Notes under the pieces: model-generated | Told to the model about the DNA's origin: nothing | Seen by the model: the letters and a program-made list of their open reading frames with translations, nothing else | The model's database searches: none | Made by a program: the position numbers and the translations under genes | Assembly (NCBI RefSeq): GCF_030816195.1 | Contig: NZ_JAUSXS010000001.1 | Span: 1,201,501 to 1,265,500, forward strand | Reading direction: 5' to 3' | Length of the DNA stretch: 64,000 bases | Origin: Pseudomonas sp. W4I3 | Lineage (GTDB): Bacteria; Pseudomonadota; Gammaproteobacteria; Pseudomonadales; Pseudomonadaceae | Shown: positions 42,955-52,885 of the stretch, in pieces | How the letters are laid out: the number at the start of each line of letters is the position of its first letter | Position numbering within the stretch: position 1 is the first letter of the stretch

Positions 42955-43815
42955 TCAGGCTTTAGGTGAACCGATACCCTGGCCCATCTGCACCGGCGTA
43001 CCCGCCGCCAGCTCTTGCGCCCACTGCACCTGATCCGGTCCGAACAGCACGATGGCGGTTGAGCCCAGCTTGAAGCGACCCAACTCAGCGCCTTTCTCCA
43101 AGTGGATCGGTGCGCGAGCAGCCTCGTCATAACGGAAGGTTTTCAGCTCGCGCTTGGGTGGCGTAACCAGTCCGGCCCACACCGTCTCAATCGACGCCAC
43201 GATCATCGCGCCTACCAACACCACGGCCATCGGGCCGCGTTCGGTGTCGAACAGGCAGACAACCCGCTCGTTACGCGCAAACAACTCCGGTACGTTTTCG
43301 GCGGTGGTCTGGTTTACCGAGAAAATTCGCCCCGGCACATAGACCATCTCGCGTAAGGTACCGGCCAGCGGCATATGCACGCGGTGATAGTCCTTGGGCG
43401 ATAGGTAGATGGTGGCGAAGTCGCCGCCCATGAACGGCGCCGCCAGCGCTGCGTCGCCGCCGAGCAGTTCCAGCACGCTGAAACTGTGGCCCTTGGCCTG
43501 GAACACACGGCCATGTTCGATCGGGCCAAGCTGGCTGACCGCGCCATCGGCGGGGCTCAGTACGGCGCCGGGAGTTTGATCCAGCGGGCGCGCACCGTCT
43601 TTCAGCGCGCGGGTGAAGAAGGCGTTGAAGTGCTCGTAGGCAGTCACGTCTTCAACCAGTGCCTGGGACATGTCCACTTGGTAACGCTTGGCGAACCAAC
43701 GGGTGAAGGCGTTCTTGAACCAGCGCACGCGGCACTCGGCAATGCAGCCGGCCAAGCGCGACAGCAGGTGGTGCGGCAGCAGGTACTGACTGAGGATAAA
43801 CAACTGCTTTTTCAT
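42955..43815 (-). CDS. psd: Phosphatidylserine decarboxylase Psd (proenzyme)
   Basis: Makes phosphatidylethanolamine at the inner membrane. The proenzyme has 286 aa and cuts itself at the Ser of LGST in [14 protein letters not shown], near residue 250, to form the pyruvoyl group of the alpha chain. The other landmarks are [34 protein letters not shown], and [20 protein letters not shown]. The ATG at 43815 is preceded by AAGGACATTTA; the 24-residue N-terminal extension in the same frame would run into the rhdA stop region and is rejected. The order psd then rhdA, both on the minus strand and 16 bases apart, follows P. aeruginosa (PA4957, PA4956) and suggests one operon. Confidence 0.96.
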   Translation of the reverse strand: MKKQLFILSQYLLPHHLLSRLAGCIAECRVRWFKNAFTRWFAKRYQVDMSQALVEDVTAYEHFNAFFTRALKDGARPLDQTPGAVLSPADGAVSQLGPIEHGRVFQAKGHSFSVLELLGGDAALAAPFMGGDFATIYLSPKDYHRVHMPLAGTLREMVYVPGRIFSVNQTTAENVPELFARNERVVCLFDTERGPMAVVLVGAMIVASIETVWAGLVTPPKRELKTFRYDEAARAPIHLEKGAELGRFKLGSTAIVLFGPDQVQWAQELAAGTPVQMGQGIGSPKA

Positions 43816-43831
43816 TAAATGTCCTTGAACT

Positions 43832-44647
43832 TCAAATCTCGACGGGGGTGTCGGGGTGGTTGCCCCATTCGCCCCAGGAACCGGCATAACCTTTGACGCG
43901 TGGATAACCGAGCGCCTTGGCCACCAGGTAGGTGAAGCCAGAGCGGTGGTGGGTCTGGCAGTGGGTAATGATTTCTTTATCGCGGGTCAGCCCGAGGTCT
44001 TCAAGCACCTGCGGCATGTCGCGGCGTATGCGCAGACTGCGCGCCTTGTCCATGCCGGCGGTCCATTCGAAGTTCACTGCGCCTGGGATGTGCCCCCCTC
44101 TGGCCGCAAGCACTTTTTCGCCGGAATATTCCAGCGGGCCACGGGCGTCCCAGATGCCCAGGTCGGCCGCGCCGAGCCGGCTTTGCAGGTATTCGCGGGT
44201 GGCGGTAGGGCCGTCGTGCAGCGTAAGGCTCGCCGGCCCGCCGGCTGGCAAGGGGATTTCGGTGGAGACCGGGTGTTTTTCCTCCAGCCACGCCAGAAGG
44301 CCGCCGTCGAGGTAGTGATACTTCTGGTGGCCGATGACGTCGAGCAACCAGATAAAGCGCCCGGCCCAGCCGCCGCCTTCGTCGTCATAGACCACATAGG
44401 TAGCGTCAGGCGTGTGGCCCAGCTCGCCAAACAGTTTTTCCAGGTCGGCCTTGTGCGGGAGCAGACCTGGCGCGGGCGGCTGGCCCAATTGGGTGCGCTT
44501 GGGGTCAACGAAATGCGCGCCGGGGATGTGTCCTTCGGCGTAGCGGGCGGCACTGGTGAGGTCCACCACAATCAGGTGTTCGGCATCCAGGCGACCTTGC
44601 AGGTCGCTGCATTCGATCACCAGCGGCAAGCCAGAGAAGTCAGGCAT
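43832..44647 (-). CDS. rhdA: Thiosulfate:cyanide sulfurtransferase RhdA (rhodanese)
   Basis: Two-domain rhodanese of 271 aa. It moves sulfane sulfur from thiosulfate to cyanide, an obvious use in cyanogenic pseudomonads. The N-domain (1-135) has [11 protein letters not shown] without a Cys; the C-domain holds the active loop HCQTHHRSG with Cys230, the same residue number and loop as in Azotobacter vinelandii Rhd[21 protein letters not shown] and [14 protein letters not shown] complete the C-domain. The ATG at 44647 is preceded by AGGAGACC. It is upstream of psd in the same operon, and 57 bases from the HDOD protein gene. Confidence 0.95.
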   Translation of the reverse strand: MPDFSGLPLVIECSDLQGRLDAEHLIVVDLTSAARYAEGHIPGAHFVDPKRTQLGQPPAPGLLPHKADLEKLFGELGHTPDATYVVYDDEGGGWAGRFIWLLDVIGHQKYHYLDGGLLAWLEEKHPVSTEIPLPAGGPASLTLHDGPTATREYLQSRLGAADLGIWDARGPLEYSGEKVLAARGGHIPGAVNFEWTAGMDKARSLRIRRDMPQVLEDLGLTRDKEIITHCQTHHRSGFTYLVAKALGYPRVKGYAGSWGEWGNHPDTPVEI

Positions 44648-44704
44648 GTGAGGTCTCCTGGGCACAAATGTTGGCGATAAAGGAGGGCGATTGTAGCGCA
44701 AGCA

Positions 44705-46240
44705 TCAGGTGCTGCGGTTGGTAAAGCTGTGCAGGGCTTTTTCGATGCATTGCGCGGTTTTGCCGAAGGCTTGCACGGTGGTTTCCGAGAACGGCCCGCC
44801 GCCCTGGTCCGCCACCATCAGCATCACCACGCGGCCGTTGCAGCTCAGCGAGCGCAGCAACAGGTGTTCGCCGGTAAACAGGCGGCGCAGGATCGGCGGC
44901 AGCAGAGCCGAGAACTGCGCATGGTTGTCCGGACCGAGACGCACCTGGGCGGATTTTTCCAGCAAGCGTTGCAGCAGCGTGCTGTTGACGACGTCCAGGC
45001 TCAGGTTGGCAGCGTCCTTGGGCAGGCCATCGGCCTGATGCACACGCAAGGTACTCAAGGCGCGATCCGCCATGAACAGCAATACGCGTTGCATGCCGCT
45101 GGCGACCAAGGCTTCCTTGGCGCAAGTGGTCAGGTGCATCGCATTGGCAAAGCGGCTCGGTTCGACCAGCAGCTCGGTGCAGCGGTTGCGCCACACCGCC
45201 AGGGCTTCGGCGGTGGGAGGCGGCGCGGGCAGCAAGCCACGGTGGACTTTCTGCACATGCCACGGCCAGATCAGCGACAAGGCCGGGTGCCAGAGGTCGG
45301 GCATTAAGGTGCTGCGCGCGCTGGTCACCGCTTGCTGGTGAACCTGCTGCTGCACATCACCCAGTGGCTCCTGCAGGTACAGCGCCGTGAGGTATTGCCA
45401 GCGCTCGGTGTGCGGGCAGGTCCAGGACTCTTGCGCCGACATCGCCAGGCCGTTGGCCAATAGCACGGTATTGGCCGGCTGGTTCAGCCAGCGGCGCAGG
45501 TTGGGTTCGGCGTCGAGCAATTGCTGGTGACGCAGAGGGTCGTCCTCGCGGGCGATACGCAATGCCTTGACCAGCAGGCGCTGCTCGCCCAGCAGCAGGT
45601 TATAGCCCTGGGACACCCAGATCGGCAGGTGCCAGGCCGCGGTCAGGCCAAGGCACAGGTCCAGCAGACGCACGCCGAACAATTGCTGCTCGACCTGGCG
45701 CGCCGACTCGCCCTTATGGATCACCCGCAGCTCCCATTCCTCCAGGAGCTTGGGGTAGGCGACGGCCATCGGCCACAACGGTGACAGAAGCAGCAGGCTG
45801 CCCCAATGGATGTCCTGCCACAAGCGCGCCAGGCGGCTGCCGAACAAGCCGTTGGCTTGCTGCGAGGCATGCTGGCTGACCAGCAGCAACTGGCGCAGCG
45901 CCACGGGAATTTCAGCGGCCGGCACCGAAGGCAGGCGCGCCAGCAGCTCTTCGGCGCGTTTGAGGCCGAGGCGGTTGAGCGCCACTTCGAGGTTTTCCGC
46001 AGGTTCCGACAGGCTGCCGTGAGTCTGGCTGTTGGCCTCGCGCATTACGCTGAGCACCAGGGCCGGGCTGTTTTGCATCAGCTCGGCAATGTCCCTCAGT
46101 GAGCTGCGACTGTCGCGAATGGCTTTGCACACGCGCTCATGGCTGGCCTGGGGGACGGGCAGCAGCACATCGTCCAGGCGCTTGATCCAAGCGGCGAGGG
46201 TGGTGGGTTTTGCAGTTGGGACTGTCGTTTCATTAGCCAT
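44705..46240 (-). CDS. HDOD-like signalling protein
   Basis: Soluble protein of 511 aa, counterpart of PA4955. Residues about 15-230 look like a divergent HDOD domain: LLPVPQASHERVCKAIRD, LRDIAELMQNSPALVLSVM and ALNRLGLKRAEELLARLP. The HD residues themselves are not clear, so catalysis is unlikely. The C-terminal 150 residues contain no familiar motif but look like a GAF/sensor-type fold (LSCNGRVVMLMVADQGGG). The ATG at 46240 has a poor ribosome site, and an in-frame ATG 33 bases upstream is possible. It is divergent from motA with 167 bases between, as in P. aeruginosa. A role in motility or signalling is an inference from that context. Confidence 0.65.
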   Translation of the reverse strand: MANETTVPTAKPTTLAAWIKRLDDVLLPVPQASHERVCKAIRDSRSSLRDIAELMQNSPALVLSVMREANSQTHGSLSEPAENLEVALNRLGLKRAEELLARLPSVPAAEIPVALRQLLLVSQHASQQANGLFGSRLARLWQDIHWGSLLLLSPLWPMAVAYPKLLEEWELRVIHKGESARQVEQQLFGVRLLDLCLGLTAAWHLPIWVSQGYNLLLGEQRLLVKALRIAREDDPLRHQQLLDAEPNLRRWLNQPANTVLLANGLAMSAQESWTCPHTERWQYLTALYLQEPLGDVQQQVHQQAVTSARSTLMPDLWHPALSLIWPWHVQKVHRGLLPAPPPTAEALAVWRNRCTELLVEPSRFANAMHLTTCAKEALVASGMQRVLLFMADRALSTLRVHQADGLPKDAANLSLDVVNSTLLQRLLEKSAQVRLGPDNHAQFSALLPPILRRLFTGEHLLLRSLSCNGRVVMLMVADQGGGPFSETTVQAFGKTAQCIEKALHSFTNRST

Positions 46241-46407
46241 GATTGGGGCGCGATCATCACGTGGGTTCAACACACCCGGAGCGGGCTCAATTGGCTTTTC
46301 GCCTTAACGGGCTATAGTCTGGCGCAGTTTTGCCGATAAGTAGAACAAGAGTTTTTCAGCAGCACCCACTATGTCCATGAACCCGACGGCGCAAGTACAG
46401 ATCCCCT

Positions 46408-47259
46408 ATGGCTAAAATTATCGGCATCATTGTCGTCATCGCAAGTGTGCTCGGTGGGTACGTCCTGTCCCACGGTAAAATCGCCGCGCTGATTCAGCCT
46501 TTCGAAGTGTTGATCATTGGCGGCGCCGCCTTTGGCGCCTTCCTGCAGGCCAACCCCGGCTACATGACCATGCACGTGATCAAGAAGTCGCTGGGCATGT
46601 TCAGCTCGCGCTTCTCCCACACCTTCTATCTGGAAGTGCTGGGGCTGGTCTACGAGATCCTCAACAAGAGCCGCCGCGAAGGCATGATGGCCATTGAAGG
46701 GGATATCGAAGACGCCGCCGCCAGCCCGATCTTCGCCAAGTACCCGGCCGTGCTCAAAGACGAGCGCATGACCGCCTATATCTGCGATTACCTGCGCATC
46801 ATGTCCTCCGGCAACATGGCGCCCCATGAACTCGAAGGCCTGTTCGACATGGAGCTGTTCAGCCTCAAGGAAGAGCTGGAGCATCCGTCCCACGCCGTGA
46901 CCGGCATCGCCGACGGCATGCCCGGTTTCGGTATTGTCGCGGCGGTACTGGGTATCGTGGTGACCATGGCCTCCCTCGGCGAGGGCGACCAGGCGGCTAT
47001 CGGAATGCACGTCGGCGCGGCGTTGGTGGGTACCTTCTTCGGTATTCTGGCGGCGTACGGTTTCTTCGGCCCGCTGGCGACGTCGCTGGCCCACGATGCC
47101 AAGGAAGAGATCAACCTCTACGAAGCGATCAAGGCGTGCCTGGTGGCATCGGCATCCGGCATGCCGCCATCGCTGGCGGTCGAGTTCGGGCGCAAAGTGC
47201 TGTACCCGAAACATCGCCCAAGCTTCTCCGAGCTGGAGCAAGCGGTTCGCGGTCGCTAA
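46408..47259 (+). CDS. motA: Flagellar motor stator protein MotA
   Basis: Proton-channel stator component of 283 aa, with four helices: KIIGIIVVIASVLGGYVL, VLIIGGAAFGAFLQA, FGIVAAVLGIVVTMASLG and the following VGAALVGTFFGILAAYGF. The cytoplasmic loop between helices 2 and 3 carries the rotor-interacting charged residues (KDERMTAYICDYLRIM, EGLFDMELFSLKEEL). ATG 46408 follows AGATCCCCT, a weak ribosome site, and gives the family start. The stop is three bases before motB, so the two are cotranscribed. Pseudomonas has a second stator set, motCD, which is not in this window. Confidence 0.96.
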   Translation: MAKIIGIIVVIASVLGGYVLSHGKIAALIQPFEVLIIGGAAFGAFLQANPGYMTMHVIKKSLGMFSSRFSHTFYLEVLGLVYEILNKSRREGMMAIEGDIEDAAASPIFAKYPAVLKDERMTAYICDYLRIMSSGNMAPHELEGLFDMELFSLKEELEHPSHAVTGIADGMPGFGIVAAVLGIVVTMASLGEGDQAAIGMHVGAALVGTFFGILAAYGFFGPLATSLAHDAKEEINLYEAIKACLVASASGMPPSLAVEFGRKVLYPKHRPSFSELEQAVRGR

Positions 47260-47262
47260 GCC

Positions 47263-48276
47263 ATGGAAAACAACCAGCCGATCATCATCAAGCGCGTCAA
47301 GCGCTTCGCTGCGGGGCACCATGGCGGCGCCTGGAAAATCGCTTTTGCCGACTTTGCGACGGCAATGATGGCGTTCTTCCTGGTGCTGTGGCTGATGTCC
47401 ACCGCTACCCCTGAACAGAAGATCGCCATCGCGGGCTACTTCAAGGATCCGATTGGTTTTTCGGAAAGTGGTACGCCCTTCGTGATCGACCTGGGCGGCT
47501 CGCCGCAGTTGGCGCCCGAGCGCACCATCAACCCGGAAGTGCAGACCGAATCGCCCCAGGAAAAAATCCCGATCGAGCGCGATACGGTCGAAACCATGGC
47601 CGAGCAGGTCGAGAAAGAGCGCTTGGAGCTGTTGTTGCAAGAACTGCAGACCAAGGTTGAAGAAAACCCGCAACTGCTCAAGTTCAAGGATCAGATTTCG
47701 TTCGAGATTACCCCGGAAGGCTTGCGTATCCAGATCACCGACGCCGCCAACCGGCCGATGTTCGATTCCGGCAGCGCACGTTTGAAGCCGTATTTCGAAG
47801 ATATCCTGCTGGCCATGGCTGACACCATCAAGGCGGTGCCGAACAAGATCAGCATCAGCGGCCATACCGATGCCAAGCCTTATGCGGGGCAGGGCGACTT
47901 CGGCAACTGGGAACTCTCGGCCAACCGTGCCAACGCCGCCCGCCGTGCGCTGGTGGCTGGCAGCTACCCGGACCCGCAAGTGGCGCGGGTGGTGGGTTTT
48001 GCTTCATCGCAGCTGTTCGATCCTAAAGAGCCGTTCAACCCGATCAACCGTCGCATCGATATCGTCGTGCTGACCAAAAAGGCCCAGCGTGCGATTGAGG
48101 GCGACCAGCCGCCACCGTCTACTCAGGGCGAAGGCGCCCCCGGTGAAGTGCCGGCGGACCCGAATGCGCTGCCGCCAGGGCAGGAGCCGCTGCCGGCCCA
48201 TGAACTGCGGCAGAAGCTGAACCTGTTTGATGACGGTGGTGTGAAAGAACCGACGGCGCCTGCGCCGGGGTCCTGA
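47263..48276 (+). CDS. motB: Flagellar motor stator protein MotB
   Basis: Stator partner of MotA, 337 aa. The single helix with the proton-binding Asp30 lies in [20 protein letters not shown]. After it comes a plug/linker and, from about residue 150, the OmpA-like peptidoglycan-binding domain with [18 protein letters not shown] and [20 protein letters not shown] ahead of [13 protein letters not shown]. The C-terminal 60 residues are rich in Pro and Gly, a tail of low complexity. The ATG follows GGTCGCTAAGCC, close to the motA stop. A terminator-like hairpin follows 17 bases after the stop. Confidence 0.96.
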   Translation: MENNQPIIIKRVKRFAAGHHGGAWKIAFADFATAMMAFFLVLWLMSTATPEQKIAIAGYFKDPIGFSESGTPFVIDLGGSPQLAPERTINPEVQTESPQEKIPIERDTVETMAEQVEKERLELLLQELQTKVEENPQLLKFKDQISFEITPEGLRIQITDAANRPMFDSGSARLKPYFEDILLAMADTIKAVPNKISISGHTDAKPYAGQGDFGNWELSANRANAARRALVAGSYPDPQVARVVGFASSQLFDPKEPFNPINRRIDIVVLTKKAQRAIEGDQPPPSTQGEGAPGEVPADPNALPPGQEPLPAHELRQKLNLFDDGGVKEPTAPAPGS

Positions 48277-48292
48277 ACGCCAGATACAAGAA

Positions 48293-48318
48293 GGCCGCGA
48301 TAATCGCGGCCCTGTTGT
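48293..48318 (+). terminator. Hairpin after motB
   Basis: GGCCGCGA (48293-48300) pairs with TCGCGGCC (48304-48311) around TAA, followed by the T-containing CTGTTGTC. The stem is strong but the T-run poor; a weak terminator backed by the adjacent REPIN is likely. Confidence 0.6.
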
Positions 48319-48321
48319 CAT

Positions 48322-48421
48322 TGTAGGAGCGAGCTTGCTCGCGAAAAACGTCAACGATAACGCATATATTCAGGATGCCCGCGTTGCGCTTGGTAGCTTC
48401 GCGAGCAAGCTCGCTCCTACA
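48322..48421. repeat. REPIN, TGTAGGAGCGAGCTTGCTCG family, second copy
   Basis: Arms TGTAGGAGCGAGCTTGCTCG at 48322 and its inverse ending at 48421. The interior CGTCAACGATAACGC is the reverse complement of the interior of the copy at 13168, so the two elements are in opposite orientation. It separates the convergent motB and rsgA genes. Confidence 0.9.
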
Positions 48422-48433
48422 GAGGCTGGCGGC

Positions 48434-49465
48434 TTAGTAACTGCTCTCAGGCAAGCTCGCAATAATCGAACGGTAGCTGTTCATCCGCTGCTGCTGCACG
48501 CGACCATCTTCCAGGGCCTTGAGCAATGCACAGCCCGGCTCGCGGTCGTGTTTGCAGTCGCGGAAGCGGCAGGTGCCGATCAGGTCGTTGAACTCGATAA
48601 AGCCTGCTTCCACATCGCTGCGGCTGACGTGCCCAAGGCCGAATTCACGGATGCCTGGGGAGTCGATCAGCTCACCGCCACCGGGGAAGTGGAACAGCCG
48701 TGCGGTGGTGGTGGTGTGCGTGCCCTGGCCGGACAGCTCCGACAGCGGGCCGACGCGGGTGTCGACTTCCGGCAGCAGGCTGTTGACCAGCGACGACTTG
48801 CCCACGCCGGACTGGCCGACAAACACGCTGATACGCCCGTCCAACTGCTGTTGCAGCTGTTCCATGCCGTTGCCGTGATGGGCCGACACTTCCAGCACCG
48901 GGTAACCCAGGGTGCGGTAGACCGCCAGCAGCGCGTTGAGCGCCGGAGCGTTTTGCTCGTCGATCAAGTCGAACTTGTTCAGCAGCAGCAGTGGGCGGAT
49001 GCCAGCATGCTCGGCGGCGACCAGGTAACGGTCGATCAGGTTGGCGTGGGGCTCAGGCAGCGGCGCGAACACAATCACAATCATGTCGACGTTGGCCGCC
49101 ACCGGCTTGAGCTGGCCGCGGCTGTCGGGGCGGCGCAATTCGGTGCTGCGTGGCAACTGGGCGACGATCACGCCGATGCCCTGGTTGCCGGCACGCCATA
49201 CCACCTTGTCGCCGGTCACCAGCGCAGGCAGGTTGGCGCGCAAATGGCAGCGGGAGACTTGGCCGGCGAGGTCGCCTTCCAGCGCCTCGACCTCGACCTG
49301 CACGCCGAAGTGCGCGATCACCAGGCCCGTTTGTTCAGGGCCCAGGTCGCCGCCCTCGAGCGCTTCCACGGCGGAGGATTCACGTTTGGCGGCGCGTGCT
49401 GCGCGCTCGCCTTGAATCTTTTCGATGCGCCAGTTTTGGCGACGATTGAGCTGGCGTTTGGCCAT
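48434..49465 (-). CDS. rsgA: Small ribosomal subunit biogenesis GTPase RsgA
   Basis: Circularly permuted GTPase of 343 aa that matures the 30S subunit. In order: N-terminal OB-fold with [17 protein letters not shown]4 [10 protein letters not shown]5 VSAHHG, then G1 [15 protein letters not shown] and G3 DSPGIREFG, and a C-terminal zinc finger ([14 protein letters not shown]). The ATG at 49465 follows GGAACACC; an in-frame ATG 24 bases upstream is not needed. Divergent from orn, with 108 bases between. P. aeruginosa has the same pair (PA4952, PA4951). Confidence 0.96.
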   Translation of the reverse strand: MAKRQLNRRQNWRIEKIQGERAARAAKRESSAVEALEGGDLGPEQTGLVIAHFGVQVEVEALEGDLAGQVSRCHLRANLPALVTGDKVVWRAGNQGIGVIVAQLPRSTELRRPDSRGQLKPVAANVDMIVIVFAPLPEPHANLIDRYLVAAEHAGIRPLLLLNKFDLIDEQNAPALNALLAVYRTLGYPVLEVSAHHGNGMEQLQQQLDGRISVFVGQSGVGKSSLVNSLLPEVDTRVGPLSELSGQGTHTTTTARLFHFPGGGELIDSPGIREFGLGHVSRSDVEAGFIEFNDLIGTCRFRDCKHDREPGCALLKALEDGRVQQQRMNSYRSIIASLPESSY

Positions 49466-49573
49466 TGGTGTTCCGTGTCGATAATGCAAAAGTTGGGTGA
49501 AACGGTCGCGAGTCTAGCACGGCGGCGCCTGCTAAACTGCCCGGCTACGCCAAGGTGCCAAGAGAATCAAGCC

Positions 49574-50116
49574 ATGCAAAACCCACAGAACCTGATTTGG
49601 ATCGATCTGGAAATGACCGGTCTGAACCCCGACACCGACGTCATCATCGAAATGGCGACGATTGTCACCGATAGCAACCTCAACACGTTGGCCGAAGGTC
49701 CCGTAATCGCCATTCACCACAGCGATGCCGTGCTGGCCACCATGGACGAGTGGAATACCCGCACCCACGGTAACTCGGGCCTGACCCAGCGTGTACGCGA
49801 CAGCCGCATCAGCATGGCCGAAGCCGAAGCCGAAACCATCGCCTTCCTGGAAAAGTGGGTGCCCAAGGGCAAGTCGCCGATCTGCGGCAACAGCATCTGC
49901 CAGGATCGTCGCTTCCTTTATACGCACATGAAGGGGCTGGAAAGCTACTTCCACTACCGCAACCTGGACGTGTCCACCTTGAAAGAGCTGGCTGCGCGCT
50001 GGGCGCCGGAGGTCAAGGACAGCTTCCATAAAGGCAGTACGCACCTGGCACTGGATGATATTCGCGAGTCGATCGCCGAGTTGCAGCATTACCGCAAGCA
50101 TTTCATCAAGGCTTGA
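49574..50116 (+). CDS. orn: Oligoribonuclease Orn
   Basis: DEDDh 3'-5' exoribonuclease of 180 aa that degrades short RNAs, including pGpG from c-di-GMP turnover; essential or nearly so in pseudomonads. Motifs: [14 protein letters not shown] (DxE), [11 protein letters not shown] (second Asp) and [14 protein letters not shown] (His and last Asp). The ATG at 49574 is preceded by AAGAGAATC; the frame remains open far upstream, antisense to rsgA, and that part is rejected. A single REP unit lies 56 bases downstream. Confidence 0.97.
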   Translation: MQNPQNLIWIDLEMTGLNPDTDVIIEMATIVTDSNLNTLAEGPVIAIHHSDAVLATMDEWNTRTHGNSGLTQRVRDSRISMAEAEAETIAFLEKWVPKGKSPICGNSICQDRRFLYTHMKGLESYFHYRNLDVSTLKELAARWAPEVKDSFHKGSTHLALDDIRESIAELQHYRKHFIKA

Positions 50117-50172
50117 TGGCGCTATCGCAGGCAAGCCAGCTCCCACGTTTTGATAGAGGAACACATTCCAAA

Positions 50173-50198
50173 TGTGGGAGGGGGCTTGCTCCCGATGG
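50173..50198. repeat. Single REP unit downstream of orn
   Basis: One lone main-family REP (TGTGGGAGGGGGCTTGCTCC, variant with C). No inverted partner is within 100 bases, so this is a singlet rather than a REPIN. Confidence 0.85.
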
Positions 50199-50285
50199 CC
50201 AACGACTCGGTTTATCGCCAAGCGCCCCCTTTTGGTGCTATCACCAAATGATTAGACTGCCGGTCTCCCTGCAAGGATCGCCATC

Positions 50286-50900
50286 ATGCTGCTGATGCTC
50301 TACCTCATCGCCATCACCGCCGAAGCCATGACGGGCGCCTTGTCCGCCGGTCGGCGTGGCATGGACTGGTTTGGCGTGGTGCTGATCGCCTGCGTGACGG
50401 CGCTGGGTGGCGGGTCGGTGCGCGACATGCTGCTGGGGCATTACCCGCTGACCTGGGTCAAGCACCCCGAATACCTGGTGCTGACCTCCATCGCCGCACT
50501 GGTGACCATCTTCATTGCACCGCTGATGCGCCGCCTGCGTTCGCTGTTTCTGGCGCTGGATGCCGTGGGGTTGGTGGCGTTCACCTTGATCGGCTGTATG
50601 ACCGCCCTGGAAATGGGGCATGGCATGTTGGTCGCGTCGGTCAGCGGCGTGATCACCGGCGTATTCGGCGGCATCCTGCGGGATATCTTCTGTAACGACA
50701 TCCCGCTGATCTTCCGCCGTGAGCTGTACGCCAGCGTGTCGTTTCTCGCGGCCTGGTTCTACTTGCTGTGCCTGTACCTGGAATTGCCCAGCGAACAGGC
50801 AATTCTGCTGACCTTGTTCAGCGGCTTTCTATTACGCCTGCTGGCGATCCGGTTTCATTGGGAAATGCCCAAGTTCGTCTACAACGACGACGTCCACTAG
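50286..50900 (+). CDS. TRIC-type cation channel family protein (YicG/UPF0126)
   Basis: Membrane protein of 204 aa with two internal repeats of three helices, the hallmark of the TRIC family. Each repeat has the glycine-rich bend with a charged pair: ALGGGSVRDMLLG in the first and VFGGILRDIFCND in the second. Prokaryotic TRIC channels conduct monovalent cations; the physiological role here is unknown. The ATG at 50286 (MLLMLYLIAI) is preceded by AAGGATCGCC. Its stop TAG (50898-50900) interlocks with the stop of the convergent queG gene (see that entry). Confidence 0.88.
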   Translation: MLLMLYLIAITAEAMTGALSAGRRGMDWFGVVLIACVTALGGGSVRDMLLGHYPLTWVKHPEYLVLTSIAALVTIFIAPLMRRLRSLFLALDAVGLVAFTLIGCMTALEMGHGMLVASVSGVITGVFGGILRDIFCNDIPLIFRRELYASVSFLAAWFYLLCLYLELPSEQAILLTLFSGFLLRLLAIRFHWEMPKFVYNDDVH

Positions 50901-51961
50901 CGAGCGGCGTGCTGGTTCAGCGCCCATTCCACATGCTCGCGCACCAGTTCCGACGGGTAGTCGCGCCGCGCCTTCAAGGCTTCCAGCACCGGAATGCTCG
51001 ACGGGGCGTTACCCAGGCCCACCGCCAGGTTACGCAGCCAGCGCTCGTATCCGGCGCGGCGCAAGGGTGAGCCTTCGGTGCTGCTGAGGAATTTATCCTC
51101 GTCCCACATAAACAGCTCGGCCAGTTCTGCGTTATCCAGATTGTGCCGTGGCTTGAAATCGCTTTCGCCGCTGGGCCGGGCGAAACGATTCCATGGGCAA
51201 ACGATCTGACAGTCATCGCAGCCAAATACCCGGTTGCCGATCAGTGGGCGCAGGTCCTCGGGAATGGCGCTCTTGAGCTCGATGGTCAGGTAGGAAATAC
51301 AGCGCCGGGCATCCAGCACGTAAGGGCCGACGAAGGCGTTGGTGGGGCAGATGTCCAGGCACGCCGTACAGCGGCCGCAGTGTTCGGTGGCATGAGGAGG
51401 GTCTACCGGCAACGGCAAGTCGACAAACAGCTCGCTCAGGAAGAAGTAGCTGCCGGCCTTGCGATTGAGCACCAGGGTGTTTTTGCCGATCCAACCGAGG
51501 CCGGCCTGCTCGGCGATGGCTTTTTCCAGCACCGGTGCGCTGTCGACAAAGGCACGAAAGCCAAAGGGCCCGATCTGCGCCTGGATGCGGTCGGCCAGTT
51601 GCTGCACGCGCTTGCGGATCAGCTTGTGATAATCACGGCCCAGGGCGTAGCGCGAGACATAGGCTTTTTCCGGCTCGGCCAGCCGTTGCGCCATTTGTGT
51701 GTCGCCGGGCAGGTAATCCATGCGCAGTGACACCACACGCAAGGTACCCGGTACCAGCTCGTCGGGGTGGGAGCGCTTGCTGCCATGGGCGCCCATGTAG
51801 TCCATCTCGCCGTGATAGCCCGCGTCGAGCCAGCGTTGCAGGTGCTGTTCATGCTCGGCCAGGTCCAGGCCGCTGATGCCGACTTGTTGGAAGCCCAGCT
51901 CGCGGCCCCAGTCTTTGATCGATTGGGCGAGGGCGGGCAGATCGGAGGTAATAGCGGGCAT
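50897..51961 (-). CDS. queG: Epoxyqueuosine reductase QueG
   Basis: Cobalamin-dependent iron-sulfur enzyme of 354 aa that makes the last step of queuosine synthesis in tRNA. The two 4Fe-4S sites are clear: CGRCTACLDICP near 190 and CDDCQIVCPWNRF near 250. The N-terminal cobalamin domain has AFVDSAPVLEKAIAEQAGLG and WIGKNTLVLNRKAGSYF; a HEAT-like C-terminal helix ends the protein. The ATG at 51961 gives the family start; the much longer open frame upstream runs over nnrD and is rejected. Convergent with the TRIC gene: their stop codons share three bases of the palindrome CTAG at 50897-50900. Confidence 0.94.
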   Translation of the reverse strand: MPAITSDLPALAQSIKDWGRELGFQQVGISGLDLAEHEQHLQRWLDAGYHGEMDYMGAHGSKRSHPDELVPGTLRVVSLRMDYLPGDTQMAQRLAEPEKAYVSRYALGRDYHKLIRKRVQQLADRIQAQIGPFGFRAFVDSAPVLEKAIAEQAGLGWIGKNTLVLNRKAGSYFFLSELFVDLPLPVDPPHATEHCGRCTACLDICPTNAFVGPYVLDARRCISYLTIELKSAIPEDLRPLIGNRVFGCDDCQIVCPWNRFARPSGESDFKPRHNLDNAELAELFMWDEDKFLSSTEGSPLRRAGYERWLRNLAVGLGNAPSSIPVLEALKARRDYPSELVREHVEWALNQHAAR

Positions 51962-52024
51962 GAGACACGGGAAACCACAGGTTAGATGCGTATAATTCTG
52001 CCAGACATCGGAGCTTGAAGACGC

Positions 52025-52885
52025 ATGCCTCAGACAAAACACGAAATAACCGACGTTCAGCTTCTTTTGCCAAGCCACTTGCCGCAACTGGCTGCACGTT
52101 CTGTAGACGCCCATAAAGGCCAGTTTGGCCATCTGTTGGTGATTGGCGGCGACCGCGGCTTTGGCGGCGCAGCGTTGCTCAGTAGCGAAAGTGCGTTGCG
52201 CAGCGGTGCCGGCATGGTGTCGCTGGCGACCCGTGCCGAGCACGTGCCGGCCGCGTTGACCCGTTTGCCGGAAGTCATGACTGTCGGCGTAAGTTCGGCC
52301 AACCAGTTGATGGGGTTGCTGGAGAAAATCTCGGTGATCGTTATCGGCCCCGGCCTGGGCGCAGCGTCCTGGGGTAAAAGCCTGTTGTCCGTGGCGGCCA
52401 ATGCCCGGCTGCCGCAAGTCTGGGACGCCGATGCGCTCAACCAGCTGGCGGCTGGCGGCGTGAGCCTGCCGGCCCATTGTGTGATCACACCGCATCCGGG
52501 CGAAGCTGCACGCTTGCTGGGGATGTCTACAGCCGAAGTTCAAGGCGATCGTCTTGAAGCGGTGCGTGCGTTGAGTCGTCAATTCAACGCAGTGGCTATC
52601 CTCAAGGGTGCTGGCAGTTTGATTGCAAGCCCGGACGGACGCGTTTCCCGTTGTGATCAAGGCCATCCCGCCATGGCCACGGCCGGTCTCGGTGACGTTC
52701 TGGCCGGCCTGGTGGGCGCCTTGCTGGCTCAAGGCATGCCGGCTTATGAGGCAAGTTGCCTGGCCGTGTGGTTGCATGCCACGGCGGGGGATCGCCAGGG
52801 CACATTCGGACGCGGGCTTGCCGCGAGCGACCTGATACCCGCCATTCGTCAATTGCTGGAGGAACACTCGCCGTGCCTGAAGTAA
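52025..52885 (+). CDS. nnrD: ADP-dependent NAD(P)H-hydrate dehydratase NnrD
   Basis: Repairs hydrated NAD(P)H, S-form specific, with ADP. The 286-aa protein corresponds to the C-terminal domain of YjeF only: HKGQFGHLLVIGGDRGFGGA, VIGPGLGAASWG, AHCVITPHPGEAARLL and the closing ATAGLGDVLAGLVGAL. The N-terminal NAD(P)HX epimerase domain of the longer E. coli protein is not present, so the epimerase must be encoded elsewhere. The start ATG is preceded by GAGCTTGAAGACGC. The last 13 bases overlap tsaE. It opens the conserved block nnrD-tsaE-amiB-mutL-miaA-hfq-hflX-hflK-hflC. Confidence 0.9.
   Translation: MPQTKHEITDVQLLLPSHLPQLAARSVDAHKGQFGHLLVIGGDRGFGGAALLSSESALRSGAGMVSLATRAEHVPAALTRLPEVMTVGVSSANQLMGLLEKISVIVIGPGLGAASWGKSLLSVAANARLPQVWDADALNQLAAGGVSLPAHCVITPHPGEAARLLGMSTAEVQGDRLEAVRALSRQFNAVAILKGAGSLIASPDGRVSRCDQGHPAMATAGLGDVLAGLVGALLAQGMPAYEASCLAVWLHATAGDRQGTFGRGLAASDLIPAIRQLLEEHSPCLK

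Noticed and set aside
48335..49573. Long extension upstream of orn
   Set aside because: Antisense to rsgA; Orn starts at 49574 and has the family length.
52022..52867. N-terminal extension of queG over nnrD
   Set aside because: The extra residues are antisense to nnrD, which is well conserved; the family N-terminus starts at 51961.
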